A DNA stretch of 49,123 nucleotides from positions 1-49,123 of the forward strand of contig JAFYHY010000092.1 of NCBI GenBank assembly GCA_017538895.1, given 5' to 3'. Position 1 is the first letter of the stretch; the number at the start of each line of letters is the position of its first letter. Source of the stretch: Aeriscardovia sp. (GTDB lineage Bacteria > Actinomycetota > Actinomycetes > Actinomycetales > Bifidobacteriaceae). Shown here one piece after another: positions 26,261 through 35,755 of the stretch. Below the pieces are notes generated by a model. That model was not told where the DNA came from and did not search any database. It saw only the letters and a list, made by a program, of their open reading frames with translations. Both the position numbers and the translations under genes were made by a program.

Positions 26261-28119
26261 TAGTTCTGAGCTGCTTTCTTTGCCGCTATACGACGAGCTT
26301 TCTCAGCTTCTTTTTTTTGCTTCATGTCTGCTTTGAAGCGATCAATTTCCTCTTGGACTGCTTCACGAGGAATTTTTGTAAATACTGGAGATGGTTTTTC
26401 AATCACTGCTCCAGGAGTGATGAGCTCGCGTTTCCATGGTGCTACAGTCTCGTTCAAATGGTAAGTACCAGTAATGATCGGGTATTGGAATTGTGAGTCA
26501 TCAAGATCAGTTACTTCCTCTAAATGAGGGAGCGGTGCGATCATACCTTTGCCACCCATAATGTCATGGATTTTTTGGCTGGAGTGAGGAAGAAATGGAG
26601 CGAACATGATATCAATGTCGTTGACAGCTTGTGCTGCTGTGAAGAGGACAGTTGCTAAACGTTGTCGATTATTAATCTTCCATGGCTCCATGTCAGAGAT
26701 GTACTTATTAATGAGGCCTACTAATCTCATAATCTCTGTGACAGCAGCATGCTGGTTTTGATGCTCGAGGTCGTTACCGACATTGTCAAAGCCTTGCAAA
26801 GTTGTGTCAAGTAAAGTTTGATCTTCTGCTGTAAAATCGTCTTCTTTTACTTCTGGGATGCAGCCGAAATTCTTGTAAATCAAGTTGGCGATACGATTAA
26901 CGAGATTTCCCCATCCTGCAACTAGTTCTTCATTGTTATGACGAACGAATTCAGCCCATGTAAAATCAGCGTCTTGTTTCTCAGGACCAGCAGCAGAAAT
27001 GTAATAACGTACAGCATCAACTTGATAGCGAGAAAGAATGTCACGGACATAAATAACGATGCCTCGTGAACTACTAAATTTCTTTCCTTCCATTGTCATA
27101 TAAGCTGATGAGACAACTTCTTCTGGCAAATTGAGGTGTCCAAGTTCGCCTGATTCTCCGCCAAGTTCTCCTTCACCGTTATAAGCCAAGAGTTCAGAAG
27201 GCCAAATCTGGGAATGGAATGTAATGTTATCTTTGCCCATGAAGTAATAGGCTAATGAAGCAGGATCAGTCCACCATTTCTTCCATTCATCTGGTTTACC
27301 TGTACGGCGTGCCCATTCGATTGATGCAGATAAGTATCCGATTACTGCATCAAACCATACATAAAGGCGCTTGTTTGGATTGTCAATCCATCCATCAACA
27401 GGAACTGGAATACCCCAATCAATATCTCTGGTAATAGCACGTGGATGTACTTCTTTGAATAAACCTTTAGAGAAATTGATGACATTAGTTCTCCAACCTT
27501 CACGTGAGTCTAACCACGTTAAGTTCGCTTTTGCGAGTGCTGGGAGATCTAAGAAATAATGTTCTGTGGTTTTAAATAATGGGGTTTCACCATTGATTTT
27601 TGATTTTGGATTAATGAGATCGATTGGGTCAAGTTCTTGCCCGCATGCATCGCATTGATCGCCACGAGCGCCATCAGCTCCGCAGAGTGGGCAGGTTCCT
27701 TCAATGTAACGGTCTGGAAGTGTTCGCCCGGTTGATGGGGAGATAGCGACTTGCTGTTCTCCTTTATAGATATACCCGTTGTGGAGGCAGCGTAGGAAAA
27801 GTTCTTGGACAACTTTTTCGTGATTTTTTGTAGTGGTACGTGTAAATAAATCGTAGCTGAGACCTAGGTTTGTGAGGTCTTCGGCAATGATACGGTTATA
27901 TCGATTTGCGATCTCTTGAGGTGTGATTCCCTCTTTATCAGCTTCGACAAGAATTGGTGTTCCATGCTCATCCGTACCTGAGACCATGAGAACATCATTG
28001 CCTTTCATACGTTCATATCGTGCAAAAACGTCAGAAGGTACGCCAAATCCAGCGACGTGTCCAATATGTCGTGGCCCATTAGCATATGGCCAGGCGACGG
28101 ATACGAGAATGTTTGTCAT
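26260..28119 (-). CDS. metG: methionyl-tRNA synthetase
   Basis: A 619-residue class I aminoacyl-tRNA synthetase. The HIGH motif is intact ([21 protein letters not shown], near residue 17). The zinc knuckle is [18 protein letters not shown]. The KMSKS equivalent reads KKFSSSRG, a common MetRS variant. The anticodon-binding domain follows, then a short basic Lys/Ala-rich tail ([20 protein letters not shown]), with no EMAP-type tRNA-binding domain. No clear ribosome site precedes the ATG. No T-box leader is seen in the 96 nt before the next gene. It overlaps tatD by 1 nt. Confidence 0.97.
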   Translation of the reverse strand: MTNILVSVAWPYANGPRHIGHVAGFGVPSDVFARYERMKGNDVLMVSGTDEHGTPILVEADKEGITPQEIANRYNRIIAEDLTNLGLSYDLFTRTTTKNHEKVVQELFLRCLHNGYIYKGEQQVAISPSTGRTLPDRYIEGTCPLCGADGARGDQCDACGQELDPIDLINPKSKINGETPLFKTTEHYFLDLPALAKANLTWLDSREGWRTNVINFSKGLFKEVHPRAITRDIDWGIPVPVDGWIDNPNKRLYVWFDAVIGYLSASIEWARRTGKPDEWKKWWTDPASLAYYFMGKDNITFHSQIWPSELLAYNGEGELGGESGELGHLNLPEEVVSSAYMTMEGKKFSSSRGIVIYVRDILSRYQVDAVRYYISAAGPEKQDADFTWAEFVRHNNEELVAGWGNLVNRIANLIYKNFGCIPEVKEDDFTAEDQTLLDTTLQGFDNVGNDLEHQNQHAAVTEIMRLVGLINKYISDMEPWKINNRQRLATVLFTAAQAVNDIDIMFAPFLPHSSQKIHDIMGGKGMIAPLPHLEEVTDLDDSQFQYPIITGTYHLNETVAPWKRELITPGAVIEKPSPVFTKIPREAVQEEIDRFKADMKQKKEAEKARRIAAKKAAQN

Positions 28120-28215
28120 GATTTCTATTATTCGTATAACTTATGACATGAAATAAATATGAAGATAATTAGTACCTTTATAAAAATTCACATGTTTTGT
28201 TTTTATTTTTGAAAT

Positions 28216-29154
28216 TTATAATTCTTTGATTTCTAATGCTGTTTGATACACCGTTTTTTTATTGGCAAGAGATCCGTCTGGGTAAGGATGGTCTTGAAGT
28301 ATTTGCGCGATGGCATCTTTAAGTCTTGTGTGGTTATCGTTTGCATATGCAAGGGATAATCGTGCTAATTCTTCAATAGATAATGCTGATGAGATGTGAT
28401 GGATTTCTTGTTCTGAGGCTCCTTGTATGACGAGAACAATTTCTCCTCGTGGTGGATCTTGTTCTACAGAGTCCGCGATACCGCTGATAGTTGATCGTCT
28501 TACTTCTTCATAATTTTTTGTTAGTTCACGGGCGAGGGCCATAGGACGGTTTGCTGGGAAAATCTCAAGAAGCGATTTCATTGTTTGTGCAATACGCTGT
28601 GGCGTTTCATAGAAAACGATTGTTCGTGTTTCATACTGTAGTTCTCTGAATTTTTTGAGTTGTTCAGATCGTTTTCGTGGAACAAAGCCTTCGTAGCAGA
28701 ATCGATCAGTTGGAAGACCCGAAAGAGCAAGAGCGTCAAGAACAGCAGATGGGCCAGGAGCGCAGGTTACTGGTAGTTGTCGGGCAATCGCACGACGTAC
28801 GATTGCTAATCCAGGATCATTAATTGTTGGCATGCCAGCATCAGAAACAACGAGGATTGTTGCACCATTTTCAACGTCATCTAACAATGAGTCTGATTTG
28901 TCACGTTCATTATGATCGTGGTAAGCAACGATACGACCGTTCACATGGATTTGTAAACGATTGGCGAGATCATAGAGACGTCTTGTATCTTCTGCTGCAA
29001 CAATATCAGCGGTTGCAAGCAAAGTTTTTAATCGGTCAGATGCGTCACTAATATTGCCTATTGGAGTAGCTGCAAGAACTACTTTCCCTCTCTGTGAGTC
29101 ATCGTTTGAGAACATTTGTTTTTCTGATGAAGTCATATTTCTAGTATCGTCCAT
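28216..29154 (-). CDS. rsmI: 16S rRNA (cytidine1402-2'-O)-methyltransferase
   Basis: A tetrapyrrole-methylase-fold SAM enzyme that methylates the 2'-OH of C1402 in 16S rRNA. Conserved segments are GKVVLAATPIGNISD, VAAEDTRRLYDLANRL, DAGMPTINDPG, APGPSAVLDALALSGLP and FVPRKRSEQLKKF. I give the ATG at 29154. A GTG in frame at 29172 and an ATG at 29136 are alternatives, and none has a convincing ribosome site. It is divergent from nrdJ across about 260 nt and upstream of metG on the same strand with about a 96-nt gap. Confidence 0.94.
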   Translation of the reverse strand: MDDTRNMTSSEKQMFSNDDSQRGKVVLAATPIGNISDASDRLKTLLATADIVAAEDTRRLYDLANRLQIHVNGRIVAYHDHNERDKSDSLLDDVENGATILVVSDAGMPTINDPGLAIVRRAIARQLPVTCAPGPSAVLDALALSGLPTDRFCYEGFVPRKRSEQLKKFRELQYETRTIVFYETPQRIAQTMKSLLEIFPANRPMALARELTKNYEEVRRSTISGIADSVEQDPPRGEIVLVIQGASEQEIHHISSALSIEELARLSLAYANDNHTRLKDAIAQILQDHPYPDGSLANKKTVYQTALEIKEL

Positions 29155-29293
29155 AGGTCTCAAAAGGAACACGCCCGGCAGAAAATTTTTAATTCTTTTT
29201 TCGAGAACACTAAAAGAGCCTAAAATGGCTTTTTCAGCTTTTAAAAATATCGTTCTTCAGAGTAAACGTTTAACCAGATGGAAACACAACATA

Positions 29294-29321
29294 TTGTGGT
29301 GCAACTTTTATTGTGTATTAT
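29294..29321 (+). promoter_or_regulatory. candidate promoter of nrdJ
   Basis: TTGTGG (29294-29299) and TATTAT (29316-29321) with a 16-bp spacer, ahead of the nrdJ ribosome site AAAGGA. The 240-nt leader has no recognisable cobalamin riboswitch (no B12-box-like core). Confidence 0.35.
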
Positions 29322-29414
29322 ATCTAGTGCATTCAATGAGCAAAATAGAAGTAAGCAACGCTATAACTCATTTTTATTTTTCCATTTTTATCGCATTGTG
29401 AAAGGATATCGCGT

Positions 29415-31673
29415 ATGAGCCAGGTTGACTCCATTAAACTCTCTGATGGGTTCATTGCATCAGCAATGTCGCATATTAAACCTCATTGGGGTCCATTGGG
29501 TTGGGTGACTTATAAGCGTACGTACGCGCGATATCTTGATGATCAGCACCGCACTGAGGAATGGCATGAGACAGTTAAACGTGTTGTTGAAGGAAATATT
29601 AACCTCGATCCACGTCTACATCCTGCTGATGGTTCCCAACCTGACCCAACAATTATTTCTGAACTCACTACAGAAGCTGAGAATCTCTTTGTTTTGATTT
29701 ATGGATTGTCAGCAACTCCATCCGGACGTAATTTGTGGGTTTCTGGTACTCCATATCAGAATGCTCATGGTGATTCTTTGAATAACTGCTGGTTTGTTGC
29801 TATCCGTCCACAAAAATATGGTGATTCAGCTATTGTTCCTGATTACTTATCTAAAGATCAGTTGAGCGTCTCTATGCCATATGCCTTCATGTTTGATGAA
29901 TTAATGAAGGGCGGCGGAGTTGGTTTCTCTGTAACACAAGAAAATGTTTCCCAACTGCCTACTATCGATCGCACTGCTGATGTTACTGTCTTAATTAGTA
30001 ATCGTAATGGTTCTGCCGAAGAATCACGAACAGCTGGAGCATTGTCCTTAGAGGAATGGACAGCTCAACATGGTGATCCATCTCAACAAGAGAACACCTA
30101 CTTCTATAAGCTAGAAGATTCCCGCGAAGGTTGGGTTCGTGCACTTGCAGCAACTATTGATGCTCACTTCTCCTACTTCCCAAGCGATCAGACACATATC
30201 ATTCTTGATATGTCTGATATTCGTCCACGTGGTGAACGAATCCACGGATTCGGTGGTACTGCTTCCGGTGCAGCACCATTAGTTGAAATGTTGTTAGACG
30301 TTAATACTGTTCTTAATACAAAAGTTTCTGATCATCTTTCATCAGTCGACGCGACCGATATTAGCAATATGATCGGTAAAGCTGTGGTAGCTGGTAATGT
30401 TCGTCGTTCAGCTGAGCTTGCTCTAGGCAATTGGAATGATTCTAATTTCCGTGTCATGAAGCAAGATCAAGAGCAACTTGCTCATCATCGTTGGGCATCC
30501 AATAACTCTGTTGTTGTTAATGGTCAATGTGCTCAATATGAAGAAGTTGCTAAGGCTGTTGTTGTGAATGGTGAGCCTGGCATTGTGGATCTTGATTTAT
30601 CGCGTCATTATGGTCGTTTAGCCGATGGATTTAATGAGAATGCAGATCCATATGCTGAAGGAACTAATCCATGTGGAGAAATTACTTTGGAAAATGGCGA
30701 GCCATGCAATCTTTTCGAAGTCTTTCCGTATATTGCTGAACAACAGGGCTGGGATTTGAAGGAAGTTTTCCGTCTCGCTACTCGCTATACCAAGCGCGTT
30801 ACCTTCGGAACCTATGATTGGGAGATTTCTCGTACTGTTATTCAACGTAACCGTCGTCTCGGTGTCTCCATGTCTGGTATCCAGGATTGGTTCTTAGGAC
30901 ACTTTGGTAAACGTGTTGTTACTGGCTATCACGAGGAAATCTTTGATGATGGCAGTATTCGTCGTATTCCAGAGTTTGATCCTGAGATCACAGAAGCAGT
31001 TGATCAACTCTATCAAGCAGTTATTGATGCTGATCGTGAGTATTCCGCTGCAACAGGTACTATCATGTCTATTAAGCACACGACAGTAAAACCATCTGGT
31101 ACAGTTGCAAAGCTTGCTGGGTCTTCTGAAGGTATGCATTTCCAATGGGCTGAACACTTTATTCAGCGTATTCGTTTCCAGAGCAACGATCCTCTATTGC
31201 CTACATTGCAAGCTTGCGGTTATTACTCTGAACCTGATGTATATACATCACATACCATGTGTGTTGAGTTCCCTGTTGAATCATCACACTGGAATTCACC
31301 AGAGTTTGCATCAGCTGGATCTGTATCTGCTGAAGAACAATTAGCAAACCAATCCTTCTTACAACAATATTGGTCTGATAACGCAGTATCCTGCACTGTT
31401 ACTTTCCAAGAAAATGAGAAGAAGGATCTCCCTGAGATTCTTGCTAATTATGCTGGCATGATTAAATCCACTTCACTTCTTGGTTATGTTGATGGTGGTT
31501 ACGCTCAGATGCCAAAAGAAACTATTTCTAACCAAACATATATGGAAAAAGTTGCTTTAATTACTGGTGATCCTGAGACAGAATTCAAGAAGATTAATTC
31601 AAATCTAGATGAAGATAATTTAACACTTGTTGATTCAAGTGACTGCGCTAGCGGCGCTTGCCCAGTACGATAA
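29415..31673 (+). CDS. nrdJ: adenosylcobalamin-dependent ribonucleoside-triphosphate reductase (class II, monomeric)
   Basis: The 752 residues match the monomeric class II RNR type known from Lactobacillus leichmannii RTPR. It makes dNTPs using a thiyl radical generated from adenosylcobalamin. The key residues are visible: Cys125 (LNNCWFV) and Cys431 as the likely active-site redox pair, Cys420 and Glu422 in EGTNPCGEITLENGEPCNLFE, and the C-terminal CX4C pair Cys744/Cys749 (DCASGACPVR) for rereduction. GTGAAAGGATATCGCG precedes the ATG. It heads a same-strand run with an ECF transporter and a corrinoid adenosyltransferase, which would supply its cofactor. Most bifidobacteria rely on class I and III reductases, so class II is notable. 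Confidence 0.96.
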   Translation: MSQVDSIKLSDGFIASAMSHIKPHWGPLGWVTYKRTYARYLDDQHRTEEWHETVKRVVEGNINLDPRLHPADGSQPDPTIISELTTEAENLFVLIYGLSATPSGRNLWVSGTPYQNAHGDSLNNCWFVAIRPQKYGDSAIVPDYLSKDQLSVSMPYAFMFDELMKGGGVGFSVTQENVSQLPTIDRTADVTVLISNRNGSAEESRTAGALSLEEWTAQHGDPSQQENTYFYKLEDSREGWVRALAATIDAHFSYFPSDQTHIILDMSDIRPRGERIHGFGGTASGAAPLVEMLLDVNTVLNTKVSDHLSSVDATDISNMIGKAVVAGNVRRSAELALGNWNDSNFRVMKQDQEQLAHHRWASNNSVVVNGQCAQYEEVAKAVVVNGEPGIVDLDLSRHYGRLADGFNENADPYAEGTNPCGEITLENGEPCNLFEVFPYIAEQQGWDLKEVFRLATRYTKRVTFGTYDWEISRTVIQRNRRLGVSMSGIQDWFLGHFGKRVVTGYHEEIFDDGSIRRIPEFDPEITEAVDQLYQAVIDADREYSAATGTIMSIKHTTVKPSGTVAKLAGSSEGMHFQWAEHFIQRIRFQSNDPLLPTLQACGYYSEPDVYTSHTMCVEFPVESSHWNSPEFASAGSVSAEEQLANQSFLQQYWSDNAVSCTVTFQENEKKDLPEILANYAGMIKSTSLLGYVDGGYAQMPKETISNQTYMEKVALITGDPETEFKKINSNLDEDNLTLVDSSDCASGACPVR

Positions 31674-31696
31674 ATTATTCTTCTTTGTAAAAGAAA

Positions 31697-31739
31697 CTCT
31701 TGCGTGTGATGAGTTCCCCAAACTGTGTACACACAAGAG
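31697..31739 (+). other. stem-loop in the nrdJ-ECF intergenic stretch
   Basis: CTCTT (31697-31701) pairs with AAGAG (31735-31739), and GTGTG (31704-31708) with CACAC (31730-31734), with a 2-nt bulge and a 21-nt loop. It could be the nrdJ terminator or a leader element of the transporter. I match it to no known riboswitch. Confidence 0.35.
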
Positions 31740-31761
31740 CCCTATTTCTTATTTTATAACT

Positions 31762-32652
31762 ATGGCTCTACGTTCTTTTGCTTTTGAGCGACTTTCTACA
31801 CTAAGTGTTTTGTTTTATTTTCTTGGATTATTTCTTATCACAAGTATGATCGGAGTAATTCCACTCCAAATCGAATTACTTTTCCTTGCTTTTATCACAG
31901 AAATTATCTTTGGACATTACACGACTCTTTATAAAACCATCCTCTGGTCACTTCCTGCAAGCATAGTAATTTTTGTTCTTACCTTTTTGTGCTATTGTTA
32001 TGGGACTCCTGTCCTATGGAAATGGAAATTTATTACACTAACTCAACCTGGGTTAAATTTAAGTATTTGTCTAAGTATTGCTTTTATTACTATTACTTGT
32101 GACATGGTGACACAAACACGTGTTTTAACAGTAAGTTCTCTCTCATCATCGTCATCATATAAATTAGTGCAACGGTTTCTTCCGCAGTTATCTCTGATTG
32201 CACAAATTACTTTGGGAACTATTCCACGATTGGCGATACAAGCAACTCAGTTAGTACGTTTAGATCATCGGCAATATTCGTCATCAGATAAAGAAAAATT
32301 TTCATTACGAATGATGTTTTATCATTATGAGCGTATTCAATGGTTCCACCGTCTGCGAGTGCTTCTCTATGCTCTTCTTGCGACTTCTTTAAATGATGCA
32401 GCTTTGCGTTCAGCGACATTATCGCACCTATTGCAGCAATGTTCTTCATCAACGCGCACATTTCATTTTGCTCATCATTCTTCGCTGCGTAATCTTCTTT
32501 TTATTCTGATTGTTTTGTTATGTATGATTTTTCTTCTGTCGTCGCTGTCATGTTCACCGTTTATTGTTTCTGCTCTCGTGTGTGCTGTATTCGCTGAACT
32601 GCCATATGTTTTTGAAGGAGGTATGAAATTATGGGCCTTTGTGCGAGCATAA
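31762..32652 (+). CDS. ECF transporter T component (EcfT-like permease)
   Basis: 296 residues from the ATG at 31762. The frame is open back into nrdJ but has no better start there. Several membrane segments are followed by a cytoplasmic amphipathic region containing FLPQLSLIAQITLGTIPRLAIQA and basic/aromatic stretches. It ends with further helices near LLFILIVLLCMIFLL. The position directly before a two-domain ATPase and an S-component-like protein, and the overlap of 22 nt with the ATPase gene, define it as the T subunit. It couples ATP hydrolysis to toppling of the substrate-binding S protein. The coupling Ala-Arg-Gly motifs of EcfT are not obvious, so the sequence is divergent. Confidence 0.75.
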   Translation: MALRSFAFERLSTLSVLFYFLGLFLITSMIGVIPLQIELLFLAFITEIIFGHYTTLYKTILWSLPASIVIFVLTFLCYCYGTPVLWKWKFITLTQPGLNLSICLSIAFITITCDMVTQTRVLTVSSLSSSSSYKLVQRFLPQLSLIAQITLGTIPRLAIQATQLVRLDHRQYSSSDKEKFSLRMMFYHYERIQWFHRLRVLLYALLATSLNDAALRSATLSHLLQQCSSSTRTFHFAHHSSLRNLLFILIVLLCMIFLLSSLSCSPFIVSALVCAVFAELPYVFEGGMKLWAFVRA

Positions 32653-34265
32653 AAGATCTTACATTTTCTTATGAGAATGTTCCTCAACTGAAACATATTG
32701 ACCTTGAATTTAACGATGGTGATTTCGTTATTATCACTGGATTGACGGGGTCAGGGAAAACTACTCTTTTACGCCATTTAACTATGGATAAAGTTCCTAA
32801 TGGTCATCGTGAAGGTTCAATCTCTCTATGGAGTGAATCTGTTGGAACGTTACATCACAAAAAGTTGGATTCATGGATTAGTTATTTACCTCAACGACCG
32901 CGAGAAAGTCTTTCTGCAGGTACTCTTCGTCAAGAACTCAATCTCCGTCTTTTTAATGATGCTCATCAACAACTTTCAGCCAATGATATTGTGAGTTTTC
33001 TCGGTATATCTCATTTACTTGATATACCAGTTGATCAATTATCTGAGGGTCAAGCACAATTAGTTGCGTTTTGTGCAGCTTTATCAACACATCCGCGTTT
33101 GCTTCTTTTAGATGAACCAACAGCCAGTTTAGATACTATTACACGACGGACTACTTTTGATTTATTGCGGCGATTACAAGAAGATATTGGTTTAACGATT
33201 GTAATGACTGAACATAATCTTGATGGCTGTTGCGTTAATGCAACACGATTAGTTGCCCTTGATCATGGTGTCATTCTTGCTAATGATCAACCTGCTCAAG
33301 CGCTTGTCACATTATGGAATCATTCTTCATCAGAGATACGTGCTCTGATTCCTCAAGAGCAGTCATGCTTACTATTGATGGATCATGATCAGCATATTGG
33401 TCATGATGTGTCTTTGCCATTAACGCATGAACAAGGTCATGCGTACATATCACAGTATGCAAATCATTATATTCCTGCTGTTCAAAAGGCATACCCGTCT
33501 CTTCATGACATTATGCCTAGTACACGAGGAGATTCTTTAGCATTATCTGTATCGAATATTTCTTATGCGTATAAGCATGCTTCATCTTTTGTGGTCCATG
33601 ACATATCATTAACAGCAGATTATGGGCAGATTGTTATGTTAATGGGACAAAGTGGCAGTGGAAAATCTACTATTCTTGATCTGCTGAGTGGTCTGTTAAA
33701 ACCTCAATTTGGATCTATTCGCTGGCATCCGCGAGATAAAAGACGAACTGTTCCACCATCGAAAAGTTTCTCCTTTGTATCATATTTGCCGCAAGATGTT
33801 CGACCTATTCTCAATCTTTCTGCTGGTGAAATTTTTGCTACCTCATCACTACAAAATACTGATTTTCATGATCCTTTAGATCAAAGTATTGGCCAACAGC
33901 AACTAGAAGCATTGCATCTCATTGTTCGCCAGCAAAAGCCAGTTCTTTTGCTTGATGAGCCAACGCAAGGTCTTGATGCAATAGCAATTACTGAAGTTGG
34001 TCAGACTCTGCAGGATCTCGCTCTGCAAGGATATTGCATTATTGTCAGTACTCATGATCAAGAATTTTGTGCAACATGGGGTACAAGAATGATGGTTATT
34101 CTCTCAGGAGAGATTATTGCTGATGGTGATCCTCGGTCTCTTATTGGATCTCAAAATTTCTCCACTACTCCTGTTCACCAACTCTTTAATCACTATCAAA
34201 CATCTCTTTTAACATTTTCAGATTTAGTTTCTGTTCATCATGCATTCTATAAGGAGCAGGAATAA
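32631..34265 (+). CDS. ECF transporter fused two-domain ATPase (A components)
   Basis: 544 residues with two ABC ATPase domains. Domain 1 has Walker A GLTGSGKTTLL (about 36-46), signature LSEGQAQLV and Walker B LLLLDEPTASLD. Domain 2 has Walker A GQSGSGKSTIL (about 340-350) and Walker B PVLLLDEPTQGLD, but its signature is degenerate (SIGQQQLEAL instead of LSGGQ). Such fused EcfA/A' proteins power ECF vitamin importers. The ATG overlaps the T gene by 22 nt, with GGAGGTATGAAATT upstream. A separate substrate-binding gene follows 43 nt downstream. Confidence 0.9.
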   Translation: MGLCASIKDLTFSYENVPQLKHIDLEFNDGDFVIITGLTGSGKTTLLRHLTMDKVPNGHREGSISLWSESVGTLHHKKLDSWISYLPQRPRESLSAGTLRQELNLRLFNDAHQQLSANDIVSFLGISHLLDIPVDQLSEGQAQLVAFCAALSTHPRLLLLDEPTASLDTITRRTTFDLLRRLQEDIGLTIVMTEHNLDGCCVNATRLVALDHGVILANDQPAQALVTLWNHSSSEIRALIPQEQSCLLLMDHDQHIGHDVSLPLTHEQGHAYISQYANHYIPAVQKAYPSLHDIMPSTRGDSLALSVSNISYAYKHASSFVVHDISLTADYGQIVMLMGQSGSGKSTILDLLSGLLKPQFGSIRWHPRDKRRTVPPSKSFSFVSYLPQDVRPILNLSAGEIFATSSLQNTDFHDPLDQSIGQQQLEALHLIVRQQKPVLLLDEPTQGLDAIAITEVGQTLQDLALQGYCIIVSTHDQEFCATWGTRMMVILSGEIIADGDPRSLIGSQNFSTTPVHQLFNHYQTSLLTFSDLVSVHHAFYKEQE

Positions 34266-34307
34266 TAAAAAATAGTCCCTCCTATTTTGATGAAAGGATA
34301 AAAACTC

Positions 34308-35045
34308 ATGAGTTCCCCATCATTCCATAAGAGACATACTGTCTTTGCGTTTTGTCTTGGTTTTATTTTCCTTGCTTGTTTTATTATTCTTAGCATTACG
34401 ATGGCGGTTAATGCTAATGCTGTTTTTGGTTGGGTTACTATCGCTATACCAGTTATTTTTGCTATCATATTTTGGATTTTTGAACATGAATCGATGACTG
34501 CTGCAACTCTTGGAGTCTGTATTGCGTTGATAGCTCTTGCTTGTGTTCTTCGTTTTATTCGTATTCCTCTTGAAGGCATACAGTTTACAAGTTGGCTTGT
34601 TATTCTTGCTGGTTTATCTTTCGGTTCTGAATCTGGTTTGTTTGTAGGAACAATGGTTCCATTTATCTCTAATTTTTGGCTTGGTCAAGGATCTTGGACT
34701 CCATGGGAAATGCTTGGATGGGGTGCTATCGGTATTATTACTGGATGGATCTCTCAAGTGTCCTGGACGAGGAATAGATGGGTTATGGCTCTCTATGGTC
34801 TCTGCACTGGATGGGTGTACGGTTTTATTCTTAATGTGTATTCGTTTCTGTATATGCGTACTTTGACCTGGGGAATGTTCTGGGCTGCTATCGGATATAG
34901 TGTTGGTGGCGATACATTAAGCGGACTGTGTACTGGTGTATTACTTTTCATTAGTTTTCCATGGTCTGTTGCGCTAATACGGCGAGTTCGTAAAAGAAAC
35001 ACCATGATTAGCGAAATATCTGACGAAACACACAGCAAGAACTAA
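34308..35045 (+). CDS. ECF transporter S component, probable corrinoid/cobalamin binder
   Basis: 245 residues with about six hydrophobic segments and short loops, the size and shape of ECF S components. The patterns FGSESGLFVGTMVPFISNFWLGQG and WEMLGWGAIGIITGW resemble the helix 3-5 region of CbrT/QueT/PdxU-type S proteins, where the first loop and helix contact the ligand. GAAAGGATAAAAACTC precedes the ATG. Cobalamin or cobinamide as substrate is inferred from neighbours: a B12-dependent reductase upstream and a corrinoid adenosyltransferase downstream. Another vitamin or precursor cannot be excluded from sequence alone. It ends before a strong terminator. Confidence 0.72.
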   Translation: MSSPSFHKRHTVFAFCLGFIFLACFIILSITMAVNANAVFGWVTIAIPVIFAIIFWIFEHESMTAATLGVCIALIALACVLRFIRIPLEGIQFTSWLVILAGLSFGSESGLFVGTMVPFISNFWLGQGSWTPWEMLGWGAIGIITGWISQVSWTRNRWVMALYGLCTGWVYGFILNVYSFLYMRTLTWGMFWAAIGYSVGGDTLSGLCTGVLLFISFPWSVALIRRVRKRNTMISEISDETHSKN

Positions 35046-35073
35046 AGTATTAAGTACTACCTTTAATCGTTGG

Positions 35074-35108
35074 GTACAGGAGCGAGATTTCACTCCTGTA
35101 CTTTTTTT
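35074..35108 (+). terminator. rho-independent terminator/attenuator between S component and pduO
   Basis: GTACAGGAG (35074-35082) pairs with CTCCTGTAC (35093-35101), followed by seven T. It separates the transporter genes from pduO, so pduO-sirtuin is either read through at reduced level or has its own promoter. Confidence 0.85.
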
Positions 35109-35122
35109 GTGAGGACTACTAT

Positions 35123-35755
35123 ATGACTGAGATGACCAAGCATTCTTCTCTCGATCGTTCTGCCAAAGATCTCATTGATCATGCTCCACATAGTTCTAAA
35201 ATTTATACTCGTCATGGAGATCAAGGATCTAGCTTTCAAATTGATGGAACCTTCATTTCAAAATCTAATAGTCATTTTGACGCATTAGGAACTTTAGATA
35301 CTGCTCAGTCATGGATAGGTGTTATTCGAGCTTCACTCTCATCATCATGTCATGAATTGGATGAGGATTTGTGCTTTGTGCAGCAAAAACTGTATCAGTT
35401 ACAATCTGATGTTGCAGTCCAAGGATGTCATTTTATTACTGATGATGACGTCTATATTCTTGAAAAATCAATTGATCATTGGATGTCTCTGATTCCACCA
35501 ATTAATGCTTTTATTCTTCCTGGCGGCGGTGTCACTGGCGCGCAATTGCATTATGCTCGTACTCTTGTTCGTACTGCTGAGCGTGCTTGTGTTGCATATA
35601 ATCTGACTGATCATTCTCTCTCTCCTGCTGATCTAGCTTTTGTTAATCGTTTATCTGACTATCTTTTTGCAATGGCACGATACGCAAATTATTGTGATGG
35701 AATAAGTGAACAATATGCTGAAAAACCACAAGTAACTATAAAGGAGAATCAATGA
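35123..35755 (+). CDS. pduO: PduO-type cob(I)alamin adenosyltransferase
   Basis: A 210-residue enzyme that attaches the 5'-deoxyadenosyl group of ATP to cob(I)alamin, giving the cofactor class II RNR needs. The ATP-binding motif is IYTRHGDQGSSF (27-38, family TRxGDxGxT). It is followed by DALGTLDTAQSWIG (53-66), LPGGGVTGAQLHYAR (132-146) and TAERACVAYN (151-160), where Thr replaces the usual Arg of RRAER. GTGAGG lies 10-15 nt upstream of the ATG. The stop overlaps the sirtuin ATG by 4 nt. Together with the ECF genes it makes a compact corrinoid salvage unit. Confidence 0.92.
   Translation: MTEMTKHSSLDRSAKDLIDHAPHSSKIYTRHGDQGSSFQIDGTFISKSNSHFDALGTLDTAQSWIGVIRASLSSSCHELDEDLCFVQQKLYQLQSDVAVQGCHFITDDDVYILEKSIDHWMSLIPPINAFILPGGGVTGAQLHYARTLVRTAERACVAYNLTDHSLSPADLAFVNRLSDYLFAMARYANYCDGISEQYAEKPQVTIKENQ

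Noticed and set aside
28120..28215. T-box leader for metG
   Set aside because: This stretch lies downstream of rsmI on the metG side, but no T-box consensus (TGGNACCGCG-like) or specifier-type structure is visible.
29054..29401. 115-aa + strand frame between rsmI and nrdJ
   Set aside because: Half of it lies antisense to rsmI. The remainder covers the nrdJ promoter region and has no ribosome site or family character.
29160..29414. cobalamin riboswitch upstream of nrdJ
   Set aside because: I looked for the B12-box core and paired helices expected of a cobalamin riboswitch and saw none. There is only a small AGCC/GGCT hairpin at about 29212-29234.
31627..31761. N-terminal extension of the ECF T protein starting inside nrdJ
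   Set aside because: The extra 45 residues overlap the conserved CX4C end of nrdJ in another frame and have no ribosome site. The ATG at 31762 begins the plausible protein.
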